A stretch of 35,826 nt of DNA from UBA4717 sp002404395 (lineage in GTDB: Bacteria; Bacillota; Clostridia; Oscillospirales; CAG-272), in NCBI GenBank assembly GCA_937902275.1, contig CALFNW010000086.1, positions 1 to 35,826 on the forward strand, written 5' to 3'. Every line of letters starts with the position of its first letter. Position 1 is the first letter of the stretch. Below the pieces are notes generated by a model. The model ran no database searches. It was not told where the DNA came from and was given only the letters and a program-made list of their open reading frames with translations. Of the stretch, positions 1 to 7,924 are shown piece by piece. The position numbers and the translations under genes are program-made.

Positions 1-70
1 TCACTTTTTCTATCTTTTTCTTGCTTTCGGTCTCACTTCTATTGTAACACTACAGTTTCGGCGAAGTTAA

Positions 71-90
71 TTTCAAGGTAAAAGTTGAAA
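71..90. repeat. Inverted repeat TTTCAA-N8-TTGAAA over the regulator promoter
   Basis: Perfect 6-bp arms (71-76 and 85-90) are separated by 8 bp, and the right arm is itself the -35 hexamer of the regulator promoter. The position suits autorepression by the downstream TetR protein, but short AT-rich arms can arise by chance. I saw no copy at the oleate hydratase promoter. Confidence 0.3.
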
Positions 91-113
91 AATACACAAA
101 AATATGATATAAT
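85..113 (+). promoter_or_regulatory. Promoter of the TetR-family regulator
   Basis: TTGAAA at 85-90 and TATAAT at 108-113 are separated by 17 bp, and a TG at 105-106 gives an extended -10. Transcription should begin near 120, about 50 nt before the start codon. Bases 1-84 upstream are T-rich and hold no gene I can support. Confidence 0.75.
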
Positions 114-170
114 CGTTTTTATGAAATGCAAGGCTTAACTTTGTGCCGATAAGTTGATTTTGGAGGGAAA

Positions 171-725
171 ATGTCACAGGTAACCAAAAGAGCGCTTGAG
201 CAATCGCTTAAGAATCTCCTGCTTAAGAAGCCGCTGACCAAAATTACGATAAATGATATTGCCGATGACTGCGGCATAAACCGCATGACTTTTTACTATC
301 ACTTTAAGGATATTTACGATCTGGTCGAATGGTCCTGTCTTGAGGACGCGAAAAAGGCGCTCGACGAAAAGAAAACGCATGACACATGGCAGGAGGGGCT
401 GCTGAATATTTTTGAAGCGGTGCTTGCGAACAAGCCGTTTATTATGAATGTTTATCGCTGTGTTGACCGGGAGCAGGTGGAAAAATATCTGAAGCCGCTG
501 ACCGATAATCTGATCATGGGGGTAATTGACGAGCAGGCGGCGCAAATCCCCGTGCGGGAAGAAGACAAGGAGTTTATAGCTCGTGTATACTCATATGTAT
601 TTATCGGCATTATGCTTGATTGGATAAAAGATGACATGAAATCGGAGCCGCGGCTGATCGTTGACAAGCTGGCGTTGCTTATAAAGGATTCGCTCGCCGA
701 CGCGCTGTCCCGCTTCAGAATATGA
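171..725 (+). CDS. TetR/AcrR-family transcriptional regulator
   Basis: A 184-residue protein of normal length for one-domain TetR repressors. The N-terminal helix-turn-helix is clear at about residues 22-52, with the typical 'INRMTFYYHFKDIYDL' recognition-helix region. The C-terminal ligand domain (about 60-184) resembles the DhaS-like/TetR_C group found in Firmicutes, in which it is poorly characterised. The start is set by GGAGGG a few bases before ATG 171. It lies 147 bp upstream of the oleate hydratase gene on the same strand, with a terminator and a separate promoter between them. The likely role, inferred from position only, is ligand-responsive repression of the hydratase and of itself, with an unsaturated fatty acid as a plausible inducer. 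Family call is secure; target and ligand are not. Confidence 0.88.
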   Translation: MSQVTKRALEQSLKNLLLKKPLTKITINDIADDCGINRMTFYYHFKDIYDLVEWSCLEDAKKALDEKKTHDTWQEGLLNIFEAVLANKPFIMNVYRCVDREQVEKYLKPLTDNLIMGVIDEQAAQIPVREEDKEFIARVYSYVFIGIMLDWIKDDMKSEPRLIVDKLALLIKDSLADALSRFRI

Positions 726-771
726 CGTTTTATCAAAACCGTCCGAATGATAAAAAATTTTACAGATCGAA

Positions 772-805
772 GTGCTGTGATAAGAAATTTATCACGGCGC
801 TTTTT
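772..805 (+). terminator. Rho-independent terminator after the TetR gene
   Basis: A 12-bp stem (772-783 with 789-800, two G-U pairs in RNA) and GAAAT loop are followed by five T at 801-805. The DNA arms GTGATAA/TTATCAC also form a palindrome just upstream of the next promoter, so a double role as operator is possible. Confidence 0.75.
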
Positions 806-812
806 CTGATTA

Positions 813-840
813 TTGAAAAATGCCGAAAAGCGGGTATAAT
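813..840 (+). promoter_or_regulatory. Promoter of the oleate hydratase gene
   Basis: TTGAAA at 813-818 and TATAAT at 835-840 with a 16-bp spacer. The expected start near 847 gives a leader of about 25 nt containing GGAGG. It allows the hydratase to be expressed separately from the regulator. Confidence 0.7.
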
Positions 841-872
841 ATAATCATCAAATAAATTTTCGGAGGTTTACC

Positions 873-2669
873 ATGTATTATTCTGCAGGAACTTATGAAT
901 CGTTTGCTCATCCCGAAAAGCCGAAGGATGTTGACAAAAAATCCGCTTATATTATAGGTACGGGTCTTGCGGGACTTACCGCCGCCTTCTATCTTGTGCG
1001 CGACGGGCAGATGAAAGGGGAACACATTCATCTGCTTGAAAAGCTGGAGCTTGCCGGCGGAAGCTGCGACGGACGCAAGGACGTGACCAAGGGCTTCTAT
1101 ATGCGCGGAGGACGTGAAATGGACAACCATTTCGAGGTAATGTGGGATACTTTCCGCGATGTTCCGTCGATCGAAACGCCCGGAGTTTCCGTGCTTGACG
1201 AATATTATTGGCTGAACAAGCACGATCCGAACTATTCGCTCTGCCGCGCCACCGTAAGCCGCGGAGAGGACGCGCACACCGACCGCAAATTTGAGCTTGA
1301 CAAGGAGTCGGCAATGGCGCTTTCAAAGCTTTTTATCACTCCCGAAAAGGCGCTTGAGGATAAAAAGATCTCAGAGGTGCTGCCCGAATCTTTCTGGCAG
1401 ACAAATTTCTGGCTCTATTGGCAGACGATGTTTGCTTTTCAACGCTGGTCAAGCGCGCTTGAGATGAAGCGTTATCTCTGCCGTTATGTACACCACATTG
1501 ACGGGCTTCCCGATTTCAGCGCACTGCGTTTTACCAAATACAATCAGTATGAGAGCATGATCCTGCCGCTTGTAAAATATCTTGAGGCGCACGGCGTGCG
1601 TATCGAATACGGTATGGATGTCAAAAATGTGGTGATCGAGGACATGGGAGACAAGAAGCTTGCAAAGCAGATCGTTTATGTCAAGGACGGAAAAGAGCAG
1701 ACCATAGATCTGATCGAGGATGATCTTGTGTTTATCACGAACGGCTGCTGTACCGACACGTCGTGCTACGGCGACCAGACTCACGCTCCCGATCTTTCGG
1801 GCGTCAAGAACGCCTGCGGTGAATCATGGGATATGTGGAAAGCTATCGCCGCTCAGGCAAAGCACGGTGAATACGGAAATCCCGAAAAATTCTGCGGTGA
1901 CGTTGACGCTACAAATTGGATGAGCGCAACGGTCGCTACCTCAAACGAGGAGATCATCGGACACATCATGAATATCTGCAAGCGTGATCCGCGTGCCGGC
2001 AAGGTGACTACGGGCGGTATCGTGACGGTCAAGGACAGCACTGACAATTGGTATCTTTCCTGGACCATAAACCGTCAGCCGCAGTTCAAAGCGCAGGACA
2101 AGAACACGGTGCTTGTATGGTTGTATTCGCTGAACACCGACAAGGAAGGCAATTATGTGAAAAAGGCGATGCGCGACTGCACGGGCGAAGAAGTCTGCCG
2201 CGAGTGGCTCTATCACATCGGAGTGCCGACAGACAGGATCGACGAATTGGCAAAGGATGCTTGCAACACTACTACCTGCTTCATGCCTTATATCAACGCT
2301 TTCTTCCAGCCGAGAAAAGAATCCGACCGCCCTAAGGTCGTGCCGGACGGTGCAGTAAACTTTGCGTTTATCGGTCAGTTTGCCGAGACTCCCCGCGACA
2401 CAATTTTCACGACCGAATATTCGATGCGCACGGGAATGGAATCGGTATATACACTGCTTGACATTGACCGCGGTGTGCCGGAGGTGTGGGGAAGCAAGTA
2501 CGATGTGCGCGAACTGCTTCGCGCCTGCTACTATGCTATAGACAAGAAGCCGATCACCGATATCAAGCTTTCCTTTGCGGAAAAGGAGCTTATCAAGGTG
2601 GCATTAAAGAAGATCCGCGGCACCGATATTGAACTGTTGCTCAAGGAAAGCGGGCTTATTGAAGAATAA
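873..2669 (+). CDS. ohyA: Oleate hydratase (FAD-dependent, 'myosin-cross-reactive antigen' family)
   Basis: At 598 residues it matches the family's usual 560-650. Oleate hydratases add water across the cis-9 double bond of oleic and related acids to give 10-hydroxy acids (EC 4.2.1.53), using FAD as a structural/catalytic cofactor; gut Firmicutes use them to detoxify host and dietary unsaturated fatty acids. Visible signatures are the Rossmann FAD motif G-T-G-L-A-G at residues 29-34, the conserved RGGREM segment with a glutamate at residue 82 (position of the family's catalytic acid), and the KYNQYES segment near residue 222. No signal peptide is present, as expected for this cytosolic or membrane-peripheral enzyme. 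The start has GGAGG 7 bases upstream of ATG 873. The gene is monocistronic, with its own promoter behind a TetR regulator. Confidence 0.96.
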   Translation: MYYSAGTYESFAHPEKPKDVDKKSAYIIGTGLAGLTAAFYLVRDGQMKGEHIHLLEKLELAGGSCDGRKDVTKGFYMRGGREMDNHFEVMWDTFRDVPSIETPGVSVLDEYYWLNKHDPNYSLCRATVSRGEDAHTDRKFELDKESAMALSKLFITPEKALEDKKISEVLPESFWQTNFWLYWQTMFAFQRWSSALEMKRYLCRYVHHIDGLPDFSALRFTKYNQYESMILPLVKYLEAHGVRIEYGMDVKNVVIEDMGDKKLAKQIVYVKDGKEQTIDLIEDDLVFITNGCCTDTSCYGDQTHAPDLSGVKNACGESWDMWKAIAAQAKHGEYGNPEKFCGDVDATNWMSATVATSNEEIIGHIMNICKRDPRAGKVTTGGIVTVKDSTDNWYLSWTINRQPQFKAQDKNTVLVWLYSLNTDKEGNYVKKAMRDCTGEEVCREWLYHIGVPTDRIDELAKDACNTTTCFMPYINAFFQPRKESDRPKVVPDGAVNFAFIGQFAETPRDTIFTTEYSMRTGMESVYTLLDIDRGVPEVWGSKYDVRELLRACYYAIDKKPITDIKLSFAEKELIKVALKKIRGTDIELLLKESGLIEE

Positions 2670-2760
2670 GCGTTTAAGTTATCAAGGCGTATCTCTGCCG
2701 CGCTGTTTCAAGCGTCGTAAAGCTTTCGGAGTTTAAAACAATATAACGGCAGTGAAAATC

Positions 2761-2807
2761 AAAAAAGAGGGTGTTGAAAAACTCATCCTGAGTTTTTTAA
2801 CACCCTC
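2761..2807 (-). terminator. Long hairpin terminator, minus-strand orientation
   Basis: GAGGGTGTT (2767-2775) pairs with AACACCCTC (2799-2807), and inside it AAAACTCA-type arms pair with TGAGTTTT. On the minus strand the stem is followed by TCTTTTTT, so it best serves the dockerin gene that ends at 2936. It may also block readthrough from the hydratase. Its inner core is shared with the hairpin at 7833-7880. Confidence 0.7.
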
Positions 2808-2866
2808 TCGGCATTTGGTCACAAAAAACAAAGCGATCGGAGCAAAAGCGGTCAAAGCTCGATTTA

Positions 2867-2900
2867 AAAACTGCGTGTCGGGATCCCGACACGCAGTTTT
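2867..2900 (-). terminator. Perfect 34-nt palindrome, likely bidirectional terminator
   Basis: AAAACTGCGTGTCGGG is followed without a spacer by its exact complement, centred on 2883/2884. T-runs exist on both sides (TTTTT on minus, TTTTCTTT on plus). It lies 35 bp past the stop of the minus-strand dockerin gene. Between it and the previous gene (2670-2935) nothing else coding is visible. Confidence 0.75.
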
Positions 2901-2935
2901 CTTTGCTGTGTTGTTACTTGATATTATGTCTGCAC

Positions 2936-5900
2936 TTAATCGAGCGGCAGGGTCTCGTAGCCTCTCCAACCGGCGAAGTGGCGTGCGATGATCGCAAGGT
3001 CGGAGAAGGTTATATGTCCGTCGCCGTTGACGTCGGAAGCTTCATAGTTTATGAGCATATTGAAGTTGCCAATATTTGCAAGCGCTCTTGCAAGCACGAG
3101 CGTATCCGCGGTGTCGAACGAGCCGTCTGCGTTGGCGTCGCCGACCTGAACGGTCGTTTCGGGCTCTTCGGTATATCCGCGCTCGGCGTCGGCAACAGTC
3201 TTGTAGAACTCGATCGATTCAATATCAATATAATCGCCCTGAGTTATGCTCTGATTGTTCGGGTAGAAGGGTTTGAGTCTGAGAGTGAAGAAGGGTGCGG
3301 AGTCGTCAATGTTCGCATAGCTGTACGAGATACCGTCTCCGCCGCAGGCAACGCTTGACAGGTCGATTATGGTTGAAGCGGGAGCATTGTCTTTTTGATA
3401 AGTGTACTTCGAATTGACCCAAAGTCTCATTTTCTGACCCGAATAATTCGTAATGAAGTTTACGTCAAAAGCGGCGCTTCCGCGGCTGACGTTCGCGCGG
3501 TAGTTGAGCTTCATTACCGGATATTCCTTGAGTTTGAAGACACCGTTTATGTCAAATTCGACCTGAGTGTTGTCGTTGCTTGTGCCGTTTGAACCGGCTG
3601 ATATGCGCAGATAGGTCTTGCCGTTCTCTTCGTCTTCGATGAGTCCGTCTGATCTCAGCGGGGAAGAGGGGGTAGTCACTGTGCTGAGCTTAGCGGCATC
3701 ATAGCGGTATACGCCCTTGAACTCGCCCTTGAACGAGACCGGATCGCTTTGCCTGAGCGCGTTTATTATGCGCTCTCCGATAAGTGCGGCGCCCTTTTCG
3801 GTCAGGTTTGAGCCTGAGTCGATAAGCTGCGGCTTTGCGTCTCCGGCGTTGCCGTTTTTGTCATAAAGGTAGATCCCCGCATTCGTATCATTGTACAGAT
3901 CGAGCGTCACTATTCCGTATTTGTTGCAGAGCGCGAGGGCGGCGTCAACATATTCCGAGGGGGTCTCGCCGATGCCGTTTTCGGTCTCGGGTATACGATA
4001 CGGAGTTATAAATGAGATGAATGAGTAAGCGTTTGATTCGAGCAGTTTTTCAAACAGCTTTTCAAGCTCGCCCGCATAGGCGGCGACTCCGGTATTGTTT
4101 GCATAGTCGCCGTATCCGCCCGCAAGCAGAATCATTCCTTTGGTTGCGGCGCCGTTTTCTATCGCCGCGAGCATATCCGAAGCGGTCATGTCAGCCGAGG
4201 CGGAGGTGCTTACCGAGAGCATCAGCTCGTCGGTGAGCGCTGAGATCACACTGCTGCCGGCAACACGGTGCGAGTCGCCGATGATATCGACATTGGTAAA
4301 TGCCGCCGATGCTTCGCCGAGCGCGTCAGTTGACCAAAGCTCAAGGTTCATCGGGTCGTTCTTGACGATCACCTTTATTATTGTGCTTACGCCGGTGTCG
4401 GTCGAGCGTACTGTGACGTATGACACGCCCGGATGCTTTGCTACAAGCTCGCCGTCGGTCACGATCACCGAGAAGTCGTTTGACGATTCGATCACCGTGG
4501 CGGTGTTTGAGGCGTTCGCGGGGGTGAAGGTAAGCTCGGGTGTGATGCGCTCACCGGAAGTCATGGTTATTTCGCTCGGTGCGTCGATCGCTTCTACCGG
4601 GACTTCGGATACTCCGAATACCTCGTACGGATCGTCGCCGATATTGAATGTGCCGGGAGCGGCGTAATAGAAGTCCGAACCCTTTTCGGTGCCGAGCGAG
4701 GTGATACGGCGCAGAGTGCTGCGGTCGTATTCGAGCGGCGCCGCCATTGAGCCGTTTTCGGTATCGTAAGGCGCGTAGGTGAAATACTTGCCTTCCTCCA
4801 TGATATATACGTTGTGGTTGAAGTTATATCTGGTCGAGCCGATCTCGCTTGCAAGCAGGCCGTAGCGGTATGCAAGCACGTTGACATTGTTTTCGGCGGA
4901 GCAGTTAGTGAATACGGTCGATCTGATACCCGTGCCGCCGTAGAAGAAGTTGCCGTCTTTGTTTGAACGCTGATGGCTCCAGCCGTAGCCGCCGAACAGC
5001 GTGTAGTTGTCGTGCAGGTACATATTTTCGGTGGTGCCGCCCGACTGCCATACTTCAAGTCCGGAGTTGCTGTATTCGGCGACGTTGTCGTACATGAACA
5101 CGCCGTCAAATACTACCGCTTCCTGATTCTGTACCGTCCAACAGCAGTCATACACCTGCGAAGCGTAGCAGTTTCTGATAGTGAAGTTTTTCGCACCGCC
5201 GTAAGCTTCGATCGCATTTCCGAATCGGGTCGGTACGGTCGCTCCCTCGGAGAACTGAAGCGTTTGGATAGAGCCGCCGATCCATTCGAGGCGGCAGTTC
5301 TGCGCCGTGAAGTTTTCCATAGTTCCGCCGCCCATTCCGTGGCTTCCGCAGCCGGTCACGAGCAGGTTGTCGAGCGTTACCTGACCGCCGCCGGTCGCGA
5401 TGGCATTGCCCTTGTCGCCGAGCTCTACCGAGTCGAACACTTCGCCGGGATTTCCGTCCTCGCAGTAGAGATAAAGCTCGCCGGTATCGTAGTCATGGTA
5501 AAATTCAAGATCGTTGCAGAGTCCGTTTCCGTCAAAGTCTCCGCTTTCGGTTTCGATCGCCGCGGAATATGAATCGATGTAGGTGCGTCCGTTGAACACG
5601 TTTTCGTTGTTAAGGCGCATATTGTTATTGTTGAGCTTAATGACCTTTATGCCCCAGATCGAGCCGCCGTTGATACGTATGTGTCCGACGTCGGTGTTTG
5701 CACCTTTGCCGAGGTTCTGCTTGAAGTGCCAGACGTTTTCCCATTCGGTGGCTTCCCACTTATCGGCACCCTTGCCGTCGATCGCGGCGGTAAGGATCGG
5801 CTTGTCGCCCATTCCGTAAGCGGTGTAGGTGCAGCCGTTTTTGGTGGTTATCGAGCCGGTAAAGCGGAAAGTATCGCCGCGGCGGAAGAACACGGTCGTT

Positions 5901-7711
5901 CCCGACGCGATCGAGGTATTTTGAAGCTTGCTTACCGTTTTCCATGCGGTATCGGGAGTTTTTCCGTCGTTTGAGTCGTCGCCGTCAGCCGAAATGAATC
6001 GCATTTGGGAGGGGACGTTCGCGGGATCGAGCAGATCCGCGTCATACACGATGAGCGATTCGGTCATGTTTGCGCCGTTGTCCTTGAACTCAAACTTTTT
6101 CGCTTCGGCGACCGTTTTGAAGAAGGCGATATATTCAATATCGAAATACGAGCCTTCGGACGCCGAAGCGCTCCAGGGAGCAAGCGAGAAAGAAGAACCG
6201 CCCTCAAAATCCGGAATATCCGAAAGATCCATTATATCGGTCTTTTTGATCCCGTTTGTGTCAAATAGCGCGTCGGTGCCGTTTGATCTGTACGAAAGCT
6301 TCATTATCGGATAGTTTGCGAAGTCCATATCCGATTCAATGAATATGATCTCATGCTCACCGGTCGGGACGAGTCTCACGTATTTTCCGGTCGTATCTTC
6401 GATCGTCGAATACGTGAAGTGATCCGAGGTGAGGTGACGCATATAGGGGAAGGAGTTGTTGGTGTGGATTATTTCGTTCTTGCGTACGTCGGCGTCCTTG
6501 ATGTAGCCGAGTATCACGCTGTTGTCGGCAAAATTATATTCAAAATCGGAGCTGTCGCTGCCGTAGGCATACGGATATGCGCTGTCGCCGGGATAATCAA
6601 ACGCTTCGGCTTCCGCCGCAGTCTCAAAGAAGGCGACATACACAATATCGTAATAGCTTTCTTCGGTGATGGTTTTGGTCTGGGAACCCCACGGCTTGAG
6701 CCTGAGGTTGATGTTCATGCTGCCGTCGGGAGCGGTATAATCGCCGCCGCGTGCGTTGATATCGTTGACGTTGAGTATTATGGTATGGAACTCGCCGTCG
6801 GTGATCTGCGACGGATGTCTTGCCACCCAATTCTCGCCGTTTTCGCTGGTGAGAGATACATTCAACTCATTTGTGGGAGAGTTGGTGCGATACATAAGCT
6901 TGACGTACGGGCGCTCGGTAAGCGAAAACTCGGTATGAGTAAACGACAATACGAGCTGGTTATTATTGTAAGTGCCGGGATATGCCAGATAGCGGATAAA
7001 GGATTCGTTCGTGCTCTGACGGCTGAGCTTTACCTGAGAGACGGTGTTCGAGCTGTCAACTCCGTGATAGAGTGCGGCGGGCGTGAGCACATTGTATGAA
7101 TACTTGTCGTTGTAATTCGACATATATTCAAATGCTTCGGCTTCGGCTTGATCTTCAAAGAAGCCGATGTACTTTATTTCAAAATACGAATCGTTTTCGA
7201 GCGTGAATTTGCCTGCGCCGAACGGCTTGAGTCTGAGTGTGACGTTGCGCGCGCCGGCGTCCGGGAACTGCGCCGATTTGTTTGAATTGATATCATTATA
7301 GTCAAAAATGAACTCGTGCCACTCGCCGTCTCCGGTGATCGCGGGATGGTCTGCGGGCCAATTTTCGCCGCCGGGGCAGGATATGGTGAGGTCGCATATG
7401 TCAGAGGGTGAATCCGTGCGATAGCAGACCTTGATTATCGGACGGTCGCTGAGCGCGAATTCGGTCGGTTTCATGGCAAAGATAACATTGTTGTTGTAAC
7501 TGCCCGCAGGAGTCGTAAGTCTTACAATACGCTTGGTGCTGACCGTCGGTTCGATCGTTATGTTCGAGGTCGAGACGGTAAAGCCCTTGGTCGCGACCGA
7601 CGAATAAATGTAATTATATTCGTCATACGTGAGCGCCGAGACGCCGGGCATCAGCATGGTCACAAGCATAAGCGCTGCGAGCAATGCCGCAATGAGTTTT
7701 CTTGATAACAT
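2936..7711 (-). CDS. Secreted multidomain beta-helix protein with C-terminal dockerin and degenerate SGNH-like domain
   Basis: A 1591-residue exported protein. The start is ATG at 7711, with GGAGG 6 bases upstream, not the longer frame to 7765. It begins with a signal peptide ('MLSRKLIAALLAALML', cleaved after about residue 26). Three related modules of about 170 residues follow (about 26-200, 200-375, 375-545), each ending in a 'DIxYIAFFxTxxEAxxF' signature. A right-handed parallel beta-helix (about 568-1020) comes next, then a Big_2-type Ig domain (about 1036-1124), an SGNH-like domain with GDSH but lacking the usual catalytic DxxH (about 1125-1322), a fourth copy of the module (about 1330-1510) and a type I dockerin (about 1520-1588) with two intact Ca-binding loops (DANADGSFDTAD, DVNGDGHITFSD). 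It probably binds or cleaves a complex glycan and attaches to a cohesin scaffold. The enzymatic activity is unknown. Confidence 0.9.
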   Translation of the reverse strand: MLSRKLIAALLAALMLVTMLMPGVSALTYDEYNYIYSSVATKGFTVSTSNITIEPTVSTKRIVRLTTPAGSYNNNVIFAMKPTEFALSDRPIIKVCYRTDSPSDICDLTISCPGGENWPADHPAITGDGEWHEFIFDYNDINSNKSAQFPDAGARNVTLRLKPFGAGKFTLENDSYFEIKYIGFFEDQAEAEAFEYMSNYNDKYSYNVLTPAALYHGVDSSNTVSQVKLSRQSTNESFIRYLAYPGTYNNNQLVLSFTHTEFSLTERPYVKLMYRTNSPTNELNVSLTSENGENWVARHPSQITDGEFHTIILNVNDINARGGDYTAPDGSMNINLRLKPWGSQTKTITEESYYDIVYVAFFETAAEAEAFDYPGDSAYPYAYGSDSSDFEYNFADNSVILGYIKDADVRKNEIIHTNNSFPYMRHLTSDHFTYSTIEDTTGKYVRLVPTGEHEIIFIESDMDFANYPIMKLSYRSNGTDALFDTNGIKKTDIMDLSDIPDFEGGSSFSLAPWSASASEGSYFDIEYIAFFKTVAEAKKFEFKDNGANMTESLIVYDADLLDPANVPSQMRFISADGDDSNDGKTPDTAWKTVSKLQNTSIASGTTVFFRRGDTFRFTGSITTKNGCTYTAYGMGDKPILTAAIDGKGADKWEATEWENVWHFKQNLGKGANTDVGHIRINGGSIWGIKVIKLNNNNMRLNNENVFNGRTYIDSYSAAIETESGDFDGNGLCNDLEFYHDYDTGELYLYCEDGNPGEVFDSVELGDKGNAIATGGGQVTLDNLLVTGCGSHGMGGGTMENFTAQNCRLEWIGGSIQTLQFSEGATVPTRFGNAIEAYGGAKNFTIRNCYASQVYDCCWTVQNQEAVVFDGVFMYDNVAEYSNSGLEVWQSGGTTENMYLHDNYTLFGGYGWSHQRSNKDGNFFYGGTGIRSTVFTNCSAENNVNVLAYRYGLLASEIGSTRYNFNHNVYIMEEGKYFTYAPYDTENGSMAAPLEYDRSTLRRITSLGTEKGSDFYYAAPGTFNIGDDPYEVFGVSEVPVEAIDAPSEITMTSGERITPELTFTPANASNTATVIESSNDFSVIVTDGELVAKHPGVSYVTVRSTDTGVSTIIKVIVKNDPMNLELWSTDALGEASAAFTNVDIIGDSHRVAGSSVISALTDELMLSVSTSASADMTASDMLAAIENGAATKGMILLAGGYGDYANNTGVAAYAGELEKLFEKLLESNAYSFISFITPYRIPETENGIGETPSEYVDAALALCNKYGIVTLDLYNDTNAGIYLYDKNGNAGDAKPQLIDSGSNLTEKGAALIGERIINALRQSDPVSFKGEFKGVYRYDAAKLSTVTTPSSPLRSDGLIEDEENGKTYLRISAGSNGTSNDNTQVEFDINGVFKLKEYPVMKLNYRANVSRGSAAFDVNFITNYSGQKMRLWVNSKYTYQKDNAPASTIIDLSSVACGGDGISYSYANIDDSAPFFTLRLKPFYPNNQSITQGDYIDIESIEFYKTVADAERGYTEEPETTVQVGDANADGSFDTADTLVLARALANIGNFNMLINYEASDVNGDGHITFSDLAIIARHFAGWRGYETLPLD

Positions 7712-7755
7712 ACTTTTTCCTCCATTAAATATGCATTTTATCAATACTATACCAT

Positions 7756-7784
7756 ATTCTAACATTTAACGAAAAAAAAATCAA
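7756..7784 (-). promoter_or_regulatory. Candidate promoter of the 1591-aa dockerin gene
   Basis: Reading the minus strand, TTGATT (7784-7779) and TAGAAT (7761-7756) are 17 bp apart. A TATAGT at 7751-7746 is an alternative -10 without a good -35. Either gives a leader of about 35-45 nt before ATG 7711. Confidence 0.45.
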
Positions 7785-7832
7785 TTGACAAATATTCTAT
7801 ATTATAATGACCATTTATAGTCGATGTGCACA

Positions 7833-7880
7833 AAAGAACGGCGCAAAAAACTCATTTTGAGTTCTTTTGCGCCGTTCTTT
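7833..7880 (-). terminator. Bidirectional hairpin terminator between the two beta-helix genes
   Basis: AAAGAACGGCGCAAAA (7833-7848) pairs with the end arm 7865-7880, with an inner ACTCA/TGAGT stem. T-runs follow on both strands. It lies downstream of the stop of the 964-aa gene and upstream of the promoter of the 1591-aa gene, so the two genes are probably transcribed separately. Confidence 0.75.
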
Positions 7881-7924
7881 GACATCGGTCCATTCAACAG
7901 CCGGATCCTGACGGTCCGGCAGGT

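Noticed and set aside
6353..7099. Plus-strand ORF of 248 residues opposite the dockerin gene
   Set aside because: Shadow of the repeated modules on the other strand; no domain and no ribosome site.
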